From NCBI GenBank assembly GCA_008015155.1, contig SSFA01000017.1:186001-250000 (forward strand): a DNA stretch of 64,000 bases, read 5' to 3'. The translations under genes were made by a program, and so were the position numbers. Position 1 is the stretch's first letter, and every line of letters begins with the position of its first letter. This stretch comes from Thiothrix sp. Its GTDB lineage: Bacteria; Pseudomonadota; Gammaproteobacteria; Thiotrichales; Thiotrichaceae. This document shows positions 1 through 8,233 of this stretch, one piece after another. The notes beneath the pieces were generated by a model. It was given only the letters and a program-made list of their open reading frames with translations. It was not told where the DNA came from and did not search any database.

Positions 1-773
1 GGACGAATCCGCACCCACTCCTCATCGCTGTCTTTCATGATTTTCTTGGCAGCATACGAAGCACTTAGGAAGCCTTTGGCAGCTGCTTCATGATCTAGCG
101 CCCATTCTTCACTAAATACCCAGCCAATCATGGGCAGGTCTTTTTGAATACCCAGACCTTCTAGTACTTGGGGCACGGTGATCAGCGTTTCTAAGCCATC
201 ATCTTGCAAGCGCGCCGCGAAATTCCAAAAATTTAAGACCGCATCCAACTCACCTTTTTGCATCACTTCATTCAATAAAGGGGGAGCGCCATATTGAATC
301 TCAGCTTCTTTAGCGAGGTCGATTTGGTTTTGTTGTTGGGCATAAGCGCGTAGTAAGAGCCAGCTTTTGTCTTTGGCTCCACCGGCAACCCCCAATTTTT
401 TGCCTTTTAACTCGGCGAGGGTTTTGATATTCGCTTTTGGATTAGCGAGTAGGCTGCCCACCGCAGTGGAATAGGGGAATAATACATAATCTAGCCCTGC
501 AGCACGTTGTTGTGCAACCCAAATCCAATCTGTGACGATAATATCGACTGAGCCACCCAATAGCGCCACGGTAGCTGCATCTGCTGAAGCTACAGGAACG
601 ACCTCCAGTTCAAAATTATTCGTCGTATCGAGTTTCTGCTCCTTAAGCACATCCAGTTCCCAATTCACAGTACCAAATTCCAAAACGCCAACACGTACTT
701 TTTCGACCGCATGAGCGAAGGGCGACAGGAGTAGGAAGGTAAGGGCAAAGGCGAGTGGGCGTAAGTAGTTCAT
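1..773 (-). CDS. ABC transporter periplasmic substrate-binding protein (NMT1/SsuA-like), 3' end cut by window
   Basis: My translation of the minus strand starts at the ATG at 773 with a Sec signal peptide (MNYLRPLAFALTFLLLSPFA, cleavage after AHA), then VEKVRVGVLEFGTVNWEL. This resembles the nitrate/sulfonate/taurine-type binding proteins (NMT1/THI5 fold). The motifs GGSVDIIVTDW and LAELKGKKLGV are typical of that fold. The reading frame runs off the left edge, so about 257 residues are visible. It is last in a minus-strand series of PQQ-alcohol-dehydrogenase-associated ABC genes and probably belongs to that system. The ligand cannot be deduced. The family call is good; the link to alcohol oxidation rests on context. 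Confidence 0.8.
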   Translation of the reverse strand, partial: MNYLRPLAFALTFLLLSPFAHAVEKVRVGVLEFGTVNWELDVLKEQKLDTTNNFELEVVPVASADAATVALLGGSVDIIVTDWIWVAQQRAAGLDYVLFPYSTAVGSLLANPKANIKTLAELKGKKLGVAGGAKDKSWLLLRAYAQQQNQIDLAKEAEIQYGAPPLLNEVMQKGELDAVLNFWNFAARLQDDGLETLITVPQVLEGLGIQKDLPMIGWVFSEEWALDHEAAAKGFLSASYAAKKIMKDSDEEWVRIR

Positions 774-922
774 TGTTATTCCTCCAGAATGATGTGTGAC
801 AGAAGCTGGGAATTAATGCTGCTCAGAGTCGCGGTGAGTACATCTGTGTATGCTCCAGCGCCGCATTCATGCGGCACAGGCTCTGCTCAAAGTGACTTCC
901 CAACTTCTTAAGGATGCTGTTC

Positions 923-1726
923 TCATGCCTGACGTGTGCGCTGAATCAGACCGCGTTGAGGATCATAGCCCCAGACCGCAAGCAAGAAAAAAACACATAA
1001 AGCGCCCAATACGACCAAAGAGGAGAGGAGGTTCAATTGGCCGTAAAGGGCAAACCGGATCATTTCAACCGCATGGGTAAACGGGTTGAAACTCGCTAAC
1101 GCATGTACCCATGTTGCGCCGGACTCTTGTAATTTCCATAAGGGATACAAAGCCGTCGAAATAAAAAACATGGGAAAAATCACAAAATTCATCGTGCCCG
1201 CAAAGTTTTCCAGTTGGCGAATCGACACTGAGAGTAGTAAGCCCAACGCGCCTAGCATCAAGCCTGAAAGCACTAACGCGGGAAACGCGGTGAGCCAACC
1301 CGACCACGGAATATCTACACGAAACACCAAACAAAGCGCTAAAAAAGCATAAGCCTGCAACACCGACAATAAGGTGCCTGCGACTAATTTACTAAATAAT
1401 AAAAACCAGCGTGGCTGTGGCGCGGTCAAGAGCAGGCGCATTAAGCCCATCTCACGGTCATATACCATGGCTAAGGAGGATTGCATGCCATTGAAGAGCA
1501 GTACCATCCCCAATAAACCGGGCACGACATACACTTGGTATTCAATATAAGTTTCATAAGGAGGAATAATCGAGACGCCAAAGATATTTTGGAAACCCGC
1601 CGCAAACACAATGAGCCAGAGGGCAGGGCGCACTAAAGCCGACAGTAGACGGCCGCGCTGATGCCAGAATTTAATCGTTTCACGTTGACAGATGGCCACT
1701 AAGGCGGGCCAATGCCGAGTTGCCAT
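923..1726 (-). CDS. ABC-2 type permease of the PQQ-dependent alcohol-dehydrogenase-associated ABC system
   Basis: A 267-aa membrane protein with about six hydrophobic segments and an ABC-2 layout, including the cytoplasmic DREMGLMRLLLTAPQPRW stretch after the second segment, typical of drug/polysaccharide exporter permeases. ABC-2 permeases recur next to PQQ-dependent alcohol dehydrogenase genes together with the two genes upstream here. The start at 1726 has a strong Shine-Dalgarno (GAGGAGAG, minus strand). It is separated by 75 bp from the preceding gene. That gap carries a 16-mer that recurs upstream of the operon. An export permease needs an ATPase, and none is present between its neighbours. 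Confidence 0.85.
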   Translation of the reverse strand: MATRHWPALVAICQRETIKFWHQRGRLLSALVRPALWLIVFAAGFQNIFGVSIIPPYETYIEYQVYVVPGLLGMVLLFNGMQSSLAMVYDREMGLMRLLLTAPQPRWFLLFSKLVAGTLLSVLQAYAFLALCLVFRVDIPWSGWLTAFPALVLSGLMLGALGLLLSVSIRQLENFAGTMNFVIFPMFFISTALYPLWKLQESGATWVHALASFNPFTHAVEMIRFALYGQLNLLSSLVVLGALCVFFLLAVWGYDPQRGLIQRTRQA

Positions 1727-1785
1727 AGCTTCTCTCCTCAGACATTATGCACGGTATAGATAGACTAATTTTTGCAAGGCGGCTA

Positions 1786-1801
1786 CCAACTTTTTGCCAA
1801 C
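1786..1801 (-). promoter_or_regulatory. 16-bp motif shared with the upstream end of the operon
   Basis: The minus strand reads GTTGGCAAAAAGTTGG. It sits about 60 bp upstream of the permease start. The same 16-mer with one mismatch occurs on the plus strand at 4139-4154, upstream of the first gene of the operon. GTTGG is repeated within each copy. It could be a regulator site; there is no direct evidence. Confidence 0.3.
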
Positions 1802-2974
1802 CTAAAATTTACATTTGCTTTCGGGTTTGTCGAAACCTAGAGCATCCAAATTATTTGTTTGGTGTAGAAAGCCATCTAAGGGTGCGCGTTCTACCACCCA
1901 ATTATGCGTAGCCAATAAGAGGGGTTGGCGCAATTGGTTATCCCAAGGACGGAAGTTAAGTCGATTGCCTTTGAAACCATCCAACACAAGTTCTTCGCTG
2001 TGTAGATGTTTACTTAAGACGGCAAAATCACGACTTTGAGTACGCTGTACAGCCTCGGCAATCGCTTTTACGGCCATCCAAGCCGCCCAATCAGCATCAC
2101 GCATCGGACGATCTGCTTTTTCCTCAAAGCGGCTTTCCAATTGGGGCGCACCGTGGCGTTCCCAAGCCCAATGCCAAGCGACCGCAGCTAGTCCCTCAGC
2201 ACCCACCACCAATTGCGGTTTAATGCTGGCGTAGGGCACTCCGCGCGCAAACTCACCTTTGGTATCCGCAACGAAAATGACATCGTAATCAGCATCAGCA
2301 GTGAGCAAACTAATATTATTTTGATCGCGTTGGCGGGGATCGCTACCTAAAACAAAGGGACGATCTTCGTCGATATCTAAGCCATAGCGTTTTGCGGAAC
2401 GTTTGAAGGATTGATTAAATTCCACATCGTCAGGGCTTTGCCCGCTTAATACGAGGATTTCCTTCCATTTGCGAAACACTAAATACTGCGCCAGTGCATC
2501 ACTAAGCATCGCGTAATTAGGAATAATATGCAGCAGGTGTGCCTGACATTGTTCTTGGCGCAAACGATCTTCTCGTGCTGATACATTAAACAATAACAGG
2601 TTTTGGCCTTTGGTGGCGCTGGCGATTTCATTAACCGCATCCGCTGGTAAATCCAACAGAAAAAACTGCACGCCTTTGGCATTCATCTCCTTGATACTGG
2701 ACAGGAGGGCAGCGCTATCCTTGCCTTTTACTAATTCCAGTTTGAAGGTCGCGCCGATACCCGAACCATGAAATTTACTTTCTTGCAAGGCGACTTCAGC
2801 ACCAGCATAGGGTCTGCCTAAAGAGCCTAGTAGATAACGCGCAAAGCTTTGTTTTTTGCTATAACGCGCATCTCTTTCTAGCTGCAAATAGCCAATCGTG
2901 AAGTCATCGGCATAGCTGGGTACTGCCCAAACTAGGCTGATTAATAGTAATAGGGTGATGAAGCGACTAATCAT
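1802..2974 (-). CDS. Branched-chain-type ABC substrate-binding protein, PQQ-dependent alcohol dehydrogenase system
   Basis: A 390-aa protein with a signal peptide (cleavage near PSYADD) followed by a periplasmic-binding-protein type I fold. Visible segments: GYLQLERDARYSKK, LLDLPADAVNEIA, FNVSAREDRLRQEQC. The opening phrase and the length fit the PQQ-associated binding-protein family rather than ordinary leucine-binding proteins. Its start overlaps the upstream beta-propeller gene by 8 bp, so the two are translationally coupled. The periplasmic product probably senses or binds an alcohol-derived compound or partner of the quinoprotein dehydrogenase. The exact ligand is unknown for the family. 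Confidence 0.85.
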   Translation of the reverse strand: MISRFITLLLLISLVWAVPSYADDFTIGYLQLERDARYSKKQSFARYLLGSLGRPYAGAEVALQESKFHGSGIGATFKLELVKGKDSAALLSSIKEMNAKGVQFFLLDLPADAVNEIASATKGQNLLLFNVSAREDRLRQEQCQAHLLHIIPNYAMLSDALAQYLVFRKWKEILVLSGQSPDDVEFNQSFKRSAKRYGLDIDEDRPFVLGSDPRQRDQNNISLLTADADYDVIFVADTKGEFARGVPYASIKPQLVVGAEGLAAVAWHWAWERHGAPQLESRFEEKADRPMRDADWAAWMAVKAIAEAVQRTQSRDFAVLSKHLHSEELVLDGFKGNRLNFRPWDNQLRQPLLLATHNWVVERAPLDGFLHQTNNLDALGFDKPESKCKF

Positions 2975-4091
2975 CGACTAATACCGTATGCGGAACCCGT
3001 GCAATGGGCACAGACTTTAAGACCTTGCGGCTTTTCATATCAATAATAGAAATATCATCGCTCAAACCATTGACCACGAATAATAAGCTATCGTCCTTGT
3101 TCAACGTGGTGTTCCAAGCGCGTTTACCCACTAGGACATAATCGGTGACTTTGCGGCTGGGGACATCAACGAAGGCCACATGATTCGCACGTCCTAGTGC
3201 AACGACTGCGGTTTTGCCATCTTTACTGAGGGTGATGCCGACCGGTGTTACATCTTCGCTACGGAAACTTGGAGGGAGGAAATTGATGGTTTCGGTGAGT
3301 TTATGGGTGGCAGGATCAATGATGGAAACTGAGCCGCTGAGTTCATTGGAAACCCACAGTTCTTTTTGATCCGGCGTCAAAGCAAAGCGCCGTGGGCGAT
3401 TACCGACCACAATATTCGCTTTGATTTCCTTACTGGCTGTATCGACTACATGGACGGTATTAGCGACTTCGGAGGTGACATACGCGGTTTTGCCATCTGG
3501 GCTTACTAAAATACCTTCGGGTTCTTCGCCGACTTCAACCGTGGTCATGCCGGGTAAAGCATCATCTTCTTTTTTCTTACTGCTACTGTCATCTTCTTCA
3601 GCATTATCCGCTGCATCGTCTTCAGCTTCTGAGCTATCTCCCTCAGGAGCAGCTTCAGCAACCTTCAAATCTGGTTTACCTTCGCGCTTAGCGAAATACT
3701 CATCCAAATTAAGAATGCCTAAAGCGCCGTCCTCTTCGAGCGAGATATACATAGTTTTGCCATCGGCGCTCAAATCAAACAGTTCAGGATCATCAATTTC
3801 GCCAATCCGATCGACTAATTCAAGCTTAGCCACATCAATCACATCAATCGCATTCCCATCGCCAGCTGCAGCATAAATCTGCGTTTTATCAGCATTGAAT
3901 TGCAAATGACGGGGGCGCGCTTCCGTGCCAATGCGCTTAACGACCTCATAAGTTTTACCATCTAGCACAGTGATATTGTTGTCTTTTTCGCTACTAATAA
4001 ATAAATAACCAGTACCCTTAGCATAAACGGGCAGTGTGCAAGCGGACAGCAAACTAGCTAAAAAAACTCGGTGCGATAGGGTTTTGCGCAT
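2967..4091 (-). CDS. YVTN-family beta-propeller protein associated with PQQ-dependent catabolism
   Basis: A 374-aa secreted protein with signal peptide MRKTLSHRVFLASLLSACTL. Repeated YVTN-type blades follow: VLDGKTYEVVKRIGTEARPR, VHVVDTASKEIKANIVVGNR and VSIIDPATHKLTETINF. These proteins accompany PQQ alcohol dehydrogenases and the ABC genes seen here. A low-complexity, very acidic insertion (about residues 145-180, EAEDDAADNAEEDDSSSKKK) interrupts the propeller, which I would not expect in most homologues. The start at 4091 has the SD GAGGAGAG eight bases upstream. It is the first gene of the minus-strand operon and diverges from terB. Confidence 0.88.
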   Translation of the reverse strand: MRKTLSHRVFLASLLSACTLPVYAKGTGYLFISSEKDNNITVLDGKTYEVVKRIGTEARPRHLQFNADKTQIYAAAGDGNAIDVIDVAKLELVDRIGEIDDPELFDLSADGKTMYISLEEDGALGILNLDEYFAKREGKPDLKVAEAAPEGDSSEAEDDAADNAEEDDSSSKKKEDDALPGMTTVEVGEEPEGILVSPDGKTAYVTSEVANTVHVVDTASKEIKANIVVGNRPRRFALTPDQKELWVSNELSGSVSIIDPATHKLTETINFLPPSFRSEDVTPVGITLSKDGKTAVVALGRANHVAFVDVPSRKVTDYVLVGKRAWNTTLNKDDSLLFVVNGLSDDISIIDMKSRKVLKSVPIARVPHTVLVDD

Positions 4092-4138
4092 GATTGACTC
4101 TCCTCTAAGTATGCAGCATCAAATTAGAGCATATACCA

Positions 4139-4154
4139 GTTGGCAAAAGGTTGG
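4139..4154 (+). promoter_or_regulatory. Second copy of the 16-bp motif, upstream of the PQQ/ABC operon
   Basis: GTTGGCAAAAGGTTGG lies about 50 bp upstream of the beta-propeller start, inverted relative to the copy at 1786-1801. It is inside the 211-bp divergent region with terB. An 8-bp inverted repeat, GCATCAAA/TTTGATGC, flanks it (about 4116 and 4171). Confidence 0.3.
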
Positions 4155-4302
4155 GAAAGAACTGAGAGTTTGATGCAGCGAACAAGCTAGATGCATAACT
4201 TGTGATGGCGACTTTGCCATACTAGCTGTCGCGGTTATTCGTAGTCGGCTTAGCTTTATGGTATGAAAGCTAGATTAGTGTTAATAATCAGGAAAATGAA
4301 TC

Positions 4303-4758
4303 ATGTCCTTATTTGATAGCTTTAAACAAAAAGTACAAGAAGCTCGTGGTCAATTAACTGCTGAAGTCAGCAAATACCGTAATCGCGAATTTATGGAAGC
4401 CTGTGTAGCTGGTTGTGCTTTGGTGTCTGTTGCCGATGGCAATGTTAATTCAGAAGAAAAGCAAAAAATGATGAAGTTCATCCAACAATCAGATGAGCTT
4501 AAAGTATTTGATACTAAAGATGTCATTGACTATTTCAATAAGATTAATAGCAACTTCGACTTCGATTTTGAGATTGGTAAAGCAGAAGCCTTAAAGGTCA
4601 TTGGCAAATTGCGTGAAAAACCAGAGGCAGCCCGCCTGATGGTACGTGTTTGTATTGCCATTGGTAATTCAGACGGTAATTTCGATGGGAAAGAAAAGCA
4701 AATGGTACGCGATATTTGCGCCGACTTGGGCATTCCTTCTGACGGTTTCAACCTCTAA
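4303..4758 (+). CDS. terB: TerB family protein (tellurite resistance / stress-associated)
   Basis: A 151-aa soluble protein matching TerB along its length. Two homologous halves of the TerB helical fold carry the acidic loops SVADGNVNSEEK and GNSDGNFDGKEK, where members bind metal. The N-terminus FDSFKQKVQEARGQL is also TerB-like. The start ATG at 4303 has a modest upstream SD. It stands alone: no terA, terC, terD or terZ is adjacent, so it is an orphan member whose role (metal binding, envelope or phage stress) is uncertain. A hairpin follows the stop codon. Confidence 0.9.
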   Translation: MSLFDSFKQKVQEARGQLTAEVSKYRNREFMEACVAGCALVSVADGNVNSEEKQKMMKFIQQSDELKVFDTKDVIDYFNKINSNFDFDFEIGKAEALKVIGKLREKPEAARLMVRVCIAIGNSDGNFDGKEKQMVRDICADLGIPSDGFNL

Positions 4759-4773
4759 ATTATCCTACTGTAC

Positions 4774-4796
4774 AAGAAGGGTGTTCGACCCTTCTT
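4774..4796 (+). terminator. Hairpin downstream of terB
   Basis: AAGAAGGGT and ACCCTTCTT form a perfect 9-bp stem with a 5-nt loop (GTTCG), 15 nt after the terB stop. No run of T follows, so it is a weak intrinsic terminator or only an mRNA 3'-end stabiliser. Confidence 0.55.
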
Positions 4797-4906
4797 GCCA
4801 CGTTTAGCCGCATTTCGGTCGAATTAGCAAGCCTCATGGCAACTCTGAGCGAATCGCGCCATAATCAGACAAAACCAGCTCTATTTCACAGTTAGGAGTG
4901 CAATCT

Positions 4907-5932
4907 ATGGTGTATCAGGCTGATGCGCAACGCTATGCTTCCATGCAATATCGTCGTTCAGGGCGGAGTGGTTTACGCTTACCGCTGATCTCTATTGGCT
5001 TATGGCATAATTTTGGTGGCACTAGTTCGCTAGAATTAGGCCGTGCTATGTTGCGGCGTTCTTTTGACTTAGGGATTACCCATTTCGATTTGGCGAATAA
5101 TTATGGTCCACCCCCCGGCTCAGCTGAATCAGCCTTTGGTAAATTATTGCAGCAAGATTTCCTGCCTTATCGAGATGAGCTGATTATTTCTACGAAAGCA
5201 GGCTATGACATGTGGCCAGGGCCTTATGGTGAGTGGGGTTCGCGTAAATACTTGTTGTCAAGTCTTGACCAAAGTCTTAAGCGGATGGGCTTAGATTATG
5301 TAGATATTTTCTATTCGCATCGCTTTGATCCGGATACGCCCTTAGAGGAAACGATGGGCGCTTTGGATACTGCCGTGCGCCAAGGCAAAGCTTTATATGT
5401 GGGTATTTCGTCCTATTCGCCTGCCAAGACCGCTGAAGCGGTGGCAATCTTGCGGCAAATGGGTACGCCTTGTTTGATTCATCAACCCTCCTATTCGATG
5501 CTAAATCGTTGGATTGAAGAGGCTCTGCTTGATACTTTGCAGCAAGAGGGAATGGGCTGTATCGCCTTCTCGCCCTTAGCACAGGGTCTACTCAGTGATA
5601 AGTATTTAAAAGGTGTGCCAGACGGTTCGCGCGCTAGTAAAGGCGGTTCCTTCTTAGGTGAGTTTTTGAGTGAGCAGAACTTAAAAATGGTGCGTGATCT
5701 GAATGAAGTGGCTGCTGAGCGTGGGCAATCCTTAGCCCAACTGGCGCTCGCTTGGGCTTTACGTGATCCTCGGATGACCTCGGTCTTAATCGGTGCTAGT
5801 AGCGTCCAACAGATTGAAGAAAACGTAGCAGCTTTGCAGAATTTAGAGTTTAGTGCTGAGGAGTTAGCCAAGATCGACCAAATTGCTCATGATGGTGGTA
5901 TTAACCTCTGGGCAAAATCGAGCGCGGTTTAA
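4907..5932 (+). CDS. gpr: Aldo/keto reductase, L-glyceraldehyde 3-phosphate reductase type (YghZ/Gpr)
   Basis: The 341-aa protein is very close to E. coli YghZ (Gpr), an NADPH-dependent reductase of L-glyceraldehyde 3-phosphate and methylglyoxal. Shared stretches include LSIGLWHNFG-like, ITHFDLANNYGPPPGSAE, DELIISTKAGYDMWPGPYG and DYVDIFYSHR. The catalytic residues are visible: Asp and Tyr in FDLANNYG, Lys in STKAG and His in YSHR. The ORF track starts at a GTG at 4898, but AGGAG at 4894-4898 is correctly spaced for the ATG at 4907, where E. coli YghZ also begins (MVYQ versus MVWL). Likely role: aldehyde detoxification in the cytoplasm. Confidence 0.93.
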   Translation: MVYQADAQRYASMQYRRSGRSGLRLPLISIGLWHNFGGTSSLELGRAMLRRSFDLGITHFDLANNYGPPPGSAESAFGKLLQQDFLPYRDELIISTKAGYDMWPGPYGEWGSRKYLLSSLDQSLKRMGLDYVDIFYSHRFDPDTPLEETMGALDTAVRQGKALYVGISSYSPAKTAEAVAILRQMGTPCLIHQPSYSMLNRWIEEALLDTLQQEGMGCIAFSPLAQGLLSDKYLKGVPDGSRASKGGSFLGEFLSEQNLKMVRDLNEVAAERGQSLAQLALAWALRDPRMTSVLIGASSVQQIEENVAALQNLEFSAEELAKIDQIAHDGGINLWAKSSAV

Positions 5933-5948
5933 CTACTAAGTTGCCGGT

Positions 5949-6851
5949 TTAGCCCCCATAAACCGGCAAATGCCAATTGGGCCCTTGGCTTTGAGCATAA
6001 ACCACAGCTTGTTGAGTTTGCGCCAGTAACTTAGCTTTATCTTTACCTAACACTCCTTTAAGTACGAGATTATTGGAAATATGATCGCTACGGAAAATCG
6101 TTTGCTGCAATTCCAAATGCTCTACAAACATCTGCATCTCGGTAAATAAATCCAAGGTAGAGCAGGGTGTGTAATCATCACCAAACGCCTCGATAAACTT
6201 ACGTTCATTCGAATGGAAAAATAGCGCTAAAGTCGCTAAATACTCAGGTTGGGTCGCATTAATCAAGGCTGCCGAAGCGCGTGCATGTTGCTCGCTGTAT
6301 TGCTTGCCACCCAAGCCATTGATAATCATCACTGAAGTCTTAATTCCAGCAGCTTTGAGTTTCAAAATCGCATCGCGGGTGCTGGCAAAGGTTTCACTTT
6401 TTTGCACTTTTTGCAAAATGGTATCATCACCACTTTCCGCGCCGATATACACCAAACTTAAACCCAATTCGCGCAAAACTTGCAATTGTTCAGGCGTTTT
6501 ATTGGCAATATTTTGCGGTAAACAATAAGAAGAAACACGACTGACGCTGGGTAAATGGCTGCGGATCGCTTGCAAAATCGCTTCAAGGCGGCGGAAAGAT
6601 AAAACCATCGCATCGCCATCTGCTAAAAACACCCGACGTACCCCTTGCAAGGTTTCACCACAGCGCTGAATTTCGGCTAAAACTTCCGCTTCAGCACGCG
6701 GCTTAAATTTCTTCTGTGGCTGGGTATACATCTCACAAAATGTACATTCATTCCAGCTACAACCATTCGTGACTTGCAGAATCAAAGAATCTGCTTCGCT
6801 AGGTGGGCGAAACAGGGGTTCGATGTAGTGAACAGGTGGGGCGGTGTACAT
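5949..6851 (-). CDS. Radical SAM protein of unknown substrate
   Basis: A 300-aa radical SAM protein. The cluster motif reads CSWNECTFC, i.e. C-x4-C-x2-C instead of the usual C-x3-C-x2-C. This spacing occurs in a subfamily of uncharacterised B12-independent radical SAM proteins with an NGCSWN opening. Further core elements are VFLADGDAMVL (strand 2) and LVYIGAESGDD (SAM-binding region). It is convergent with gpr, 16 bp apart, and has no operon partner. The substrate cannot be deduced. Confidence 0.85.
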   Translation of the reverse strand: MYTAPPVHYIEPLFRPPSEADSLILQVTNGCSWNECTFCEMYTQPQKKFKPRAEAEVLAEIQRCGETLQGVRRVFLADGDAMVLSFRRLEAILQAIRSHLPSVSRVSSYCLPQNIANKTPEQLQVLRELGLSLVYIGAESGDDTILQKVQKSETFASTRDAILKLKAAGIKTSVMIINGLGGKQYSEQHARASAALINATQPEYLATLALFFHSNERKFIEAFGDDYTPCSTLDLFTEMQMFVEHLELQQTIFRSDHISNNLVLKGVLGKDKAKLLAQTQQAVVYAQSQGPNWHLPVYGG

Positions 6852-6931
6852 ATTGATTACCTAGAATAACAGTACTGTGAACTTAGCTGTTTAGCCAAGA
6901 AGACGCCAGCAAGTTTAGAGTTTTTATTTAC

Positions 6932-6948
6932 TTATTGGTATACAATAA
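6932..6948. promoter_or_regulatory. Inverted repeat upstream of the toxin-antitoxin operon (candidate operator)
   Basis: TTATTG and CAATAA are separated by 5 nt (GTATA), 47 bp upstream of the antitoxin start. The overlapping TACAAT could serve as a -10 box. Antitoxins of this kind usually autoregulate from such a site. Confidence 0.4.
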
Positions 6949-6994
6949 ACATGTGGACTACGCTCTGTAAGTACAAACTAGGGGGAACATACTG

Positions 6995-7327
6995 ATGTAC
7001 GCTACGAATGTTCGTGAACTAAAAAAGAACCCATCACTAGCTTTGCGCCAAGCGAAAGATGCTCCTGTCTTAATCTTAAAGGGCGATGAACCAGATGCCT
7101 TATTGATTCATTTAGATGAAAACCTTAGCAAGACTGAAACTGGGCTACGCCCAGCACTTGCAGCCAACTTGTATAAAGAAGGTGTCATGTCTTTAGGAAA
7201 GGCCAGTAAGTTAAGCGGCTTAGCCATGTCAGACTTTATTCGGCATTTAGGTAGTTTGGGAATTGAGATTGTCAAAGTAGACGAAACGACCGCGCATGAA
7301 ACAAAAGACCTTTCTGTATGGCTGTAA
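6995..7327 (+). CDS. Antitoxin with a Phd-like N-terminus and a UPF0175 C-terminus
   Basis: 110 aa. Residues 1-45 (ATNVRELKKNPSLALRQAKDAPVLILKGDEPDAL, quoted in part) resemble a Phd/YefM antitoxin. Residues 55-110 (LYKEGVMSLGKASKLSGL, then MSDFIRHLGSLGI) are a UPF0175 ribbon/helix segment. The SD GGGGGA at 6981-6986 suits the ATG at 6995. It overlaps the downstream PIN-like gene by 10 bp, the usual layout of an antitoxin-toxin pair. Function: presumably binds and neutralises the toxin and represses its own operon. Confidence 0.83.
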   Translation: MYATNVRELKKNPSLALRQAKDAPVLILKGDEPDALLIHLDENLSKTETGLRPALAANLYKEGVMSLGKASKLSGLAMSDFIRHLGSLGIEIVKVDETTAHETKDLSVWL

Positions 7328-7782
7328 TTATTAGCGATACCGGACCTTTGTTGGCTTTAGCGGGTGTTGAGCAATTGGTCATCTTAAAAACACTATTTAA
7401 AACCGTACTAGTGCCCAATGCGGTTTATCAAGAGTGTTTAGCGAAAAGAGATCGTGCAGCTGTATTAATCGAGCAGGCTATAGACCAAGGTTGGCTCAAG
7501 GTTGAAGTAGTAACAAGCACTGAAGACTTTCCTTTGTGTTTAGGTGCTGGTGAGCAAGAAGCCATGCAGCTAGCCATAAACTATGAGCAAGCGCTATTGA
7601 TTATGGATGATCGTCTTGCTAGACGTGAGGCCATGCAGCGGCAGTTAAACTTTGTTGGTACAGTGCGGGTATTATGGTTAGCACAACAGCAAGGTCTGCT
7701 GAGTAATGCGGTACAGGTGATTGATGCAATGGCTGCGAATGGCTACTACATTTCAAAGAAGCTGTTGGATGAATTAACTTAA
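7318..7782 (+). CDS. DUF3368 PIN-like toxin
   Basis: 154 aa with a PIN-like start, VIISDTGPLLALAGVEQL, where Asp is the first acidic metal ligand. Later come LGAGEQEAMQLA (second acidic site) and LLIMDDRLARREA (DDRxAR motif typical of DUF3368). It overlaps the UPF0175 antitoxin gene by 10 bp. It is expected to be a ribonuclease toxin. The remains of an insertion sequence begin directly after the stop codon. The acidic residues are intact, so the toxin may be active. Confidence 0.85.
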   Translation: MAVIISDTGPLLALAGVEQLVILKTLFKTVLVPNAVYQECLAKRDRAAVLIEQAIDQGWLKVEVVTSTEDFPLCLGAGEQEAMQLAINYEQALLIMDDRLARREAMQRQLNFVGTVRVLWLAQQQGLLSNAVQVIDAMAANGYYISKKLLDELT

Positions 7783-7856
7783 GGGAGCCTCTAAAAAGCC
7801 AATACATTCCTGCTGTCTATGAGAAAATGGCAACTTCTCCTTATTGATCTGTACCC

Positions 7857-8164
7857 ATGAACCAGAACAGCGTCATCAAAACCAGCCAGTTTGCTGCCGA
7901 AGAGCGTGAACAGCGACTCGATCGCAAGGGTGACCTGCTGACGGTATTGAACTGCCACGGCAACTTTGTGGCATTGTCAGTGGAGGTTCACATCACGCCC
8001 GACTGTACCCGACTTAGTTGATGGTTCGAATTCAAGCTGTCAGATGAAGCGATGGAATACCTATTGCTTGACCGCTTGTTGTTCCATGGTTCTGTGGTCT
8101 GCGGTATTCCAATAGCCTTCCCGATGCCGACACTGTTATCACTTTCAAATCTAATGAGACATGA
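7857..8164 (+). pseudogene. Eroded IS5-family transposase fragment
   Basis: Translation from the ATG at 7857 gives MNQNSVIKTSQFAAEEREQ then RLDRKGDLLTVLNCHGNF, like the N-terminus of IS5-group transposases. An in-frame TGA follows, then WFEFKLSDEAMEYLLLDRL, matching the conserved LSDEAMEYQLLDR block. The stretch between them is deleted. After a frameshift, NSLPDADTVITFK matches the next conserved block (PDA.T.W.FRE). The DNA just after the toxin stop, GGGAGCCTCTAAAAA at 7783-7797, looks like a left terminal end. No right end or catalytic DDE region remains. This explains most of the 7783-8233 gap. Confidence 0.75.
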
Positions 8165-8233
8165 CTAATAAATGATATCAACTTAAATTCACAGAGGTTA
8201 GAGTTTGAAGATATATTTTCCCTATACCAGTAC

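Noticed and set aside
3421-3876. 151-aa plus-strand ORF rich in Ser/Ala
   Set aside because: Antisense shadow of the acidic beta-propeller gene; no SD or family resemblance.
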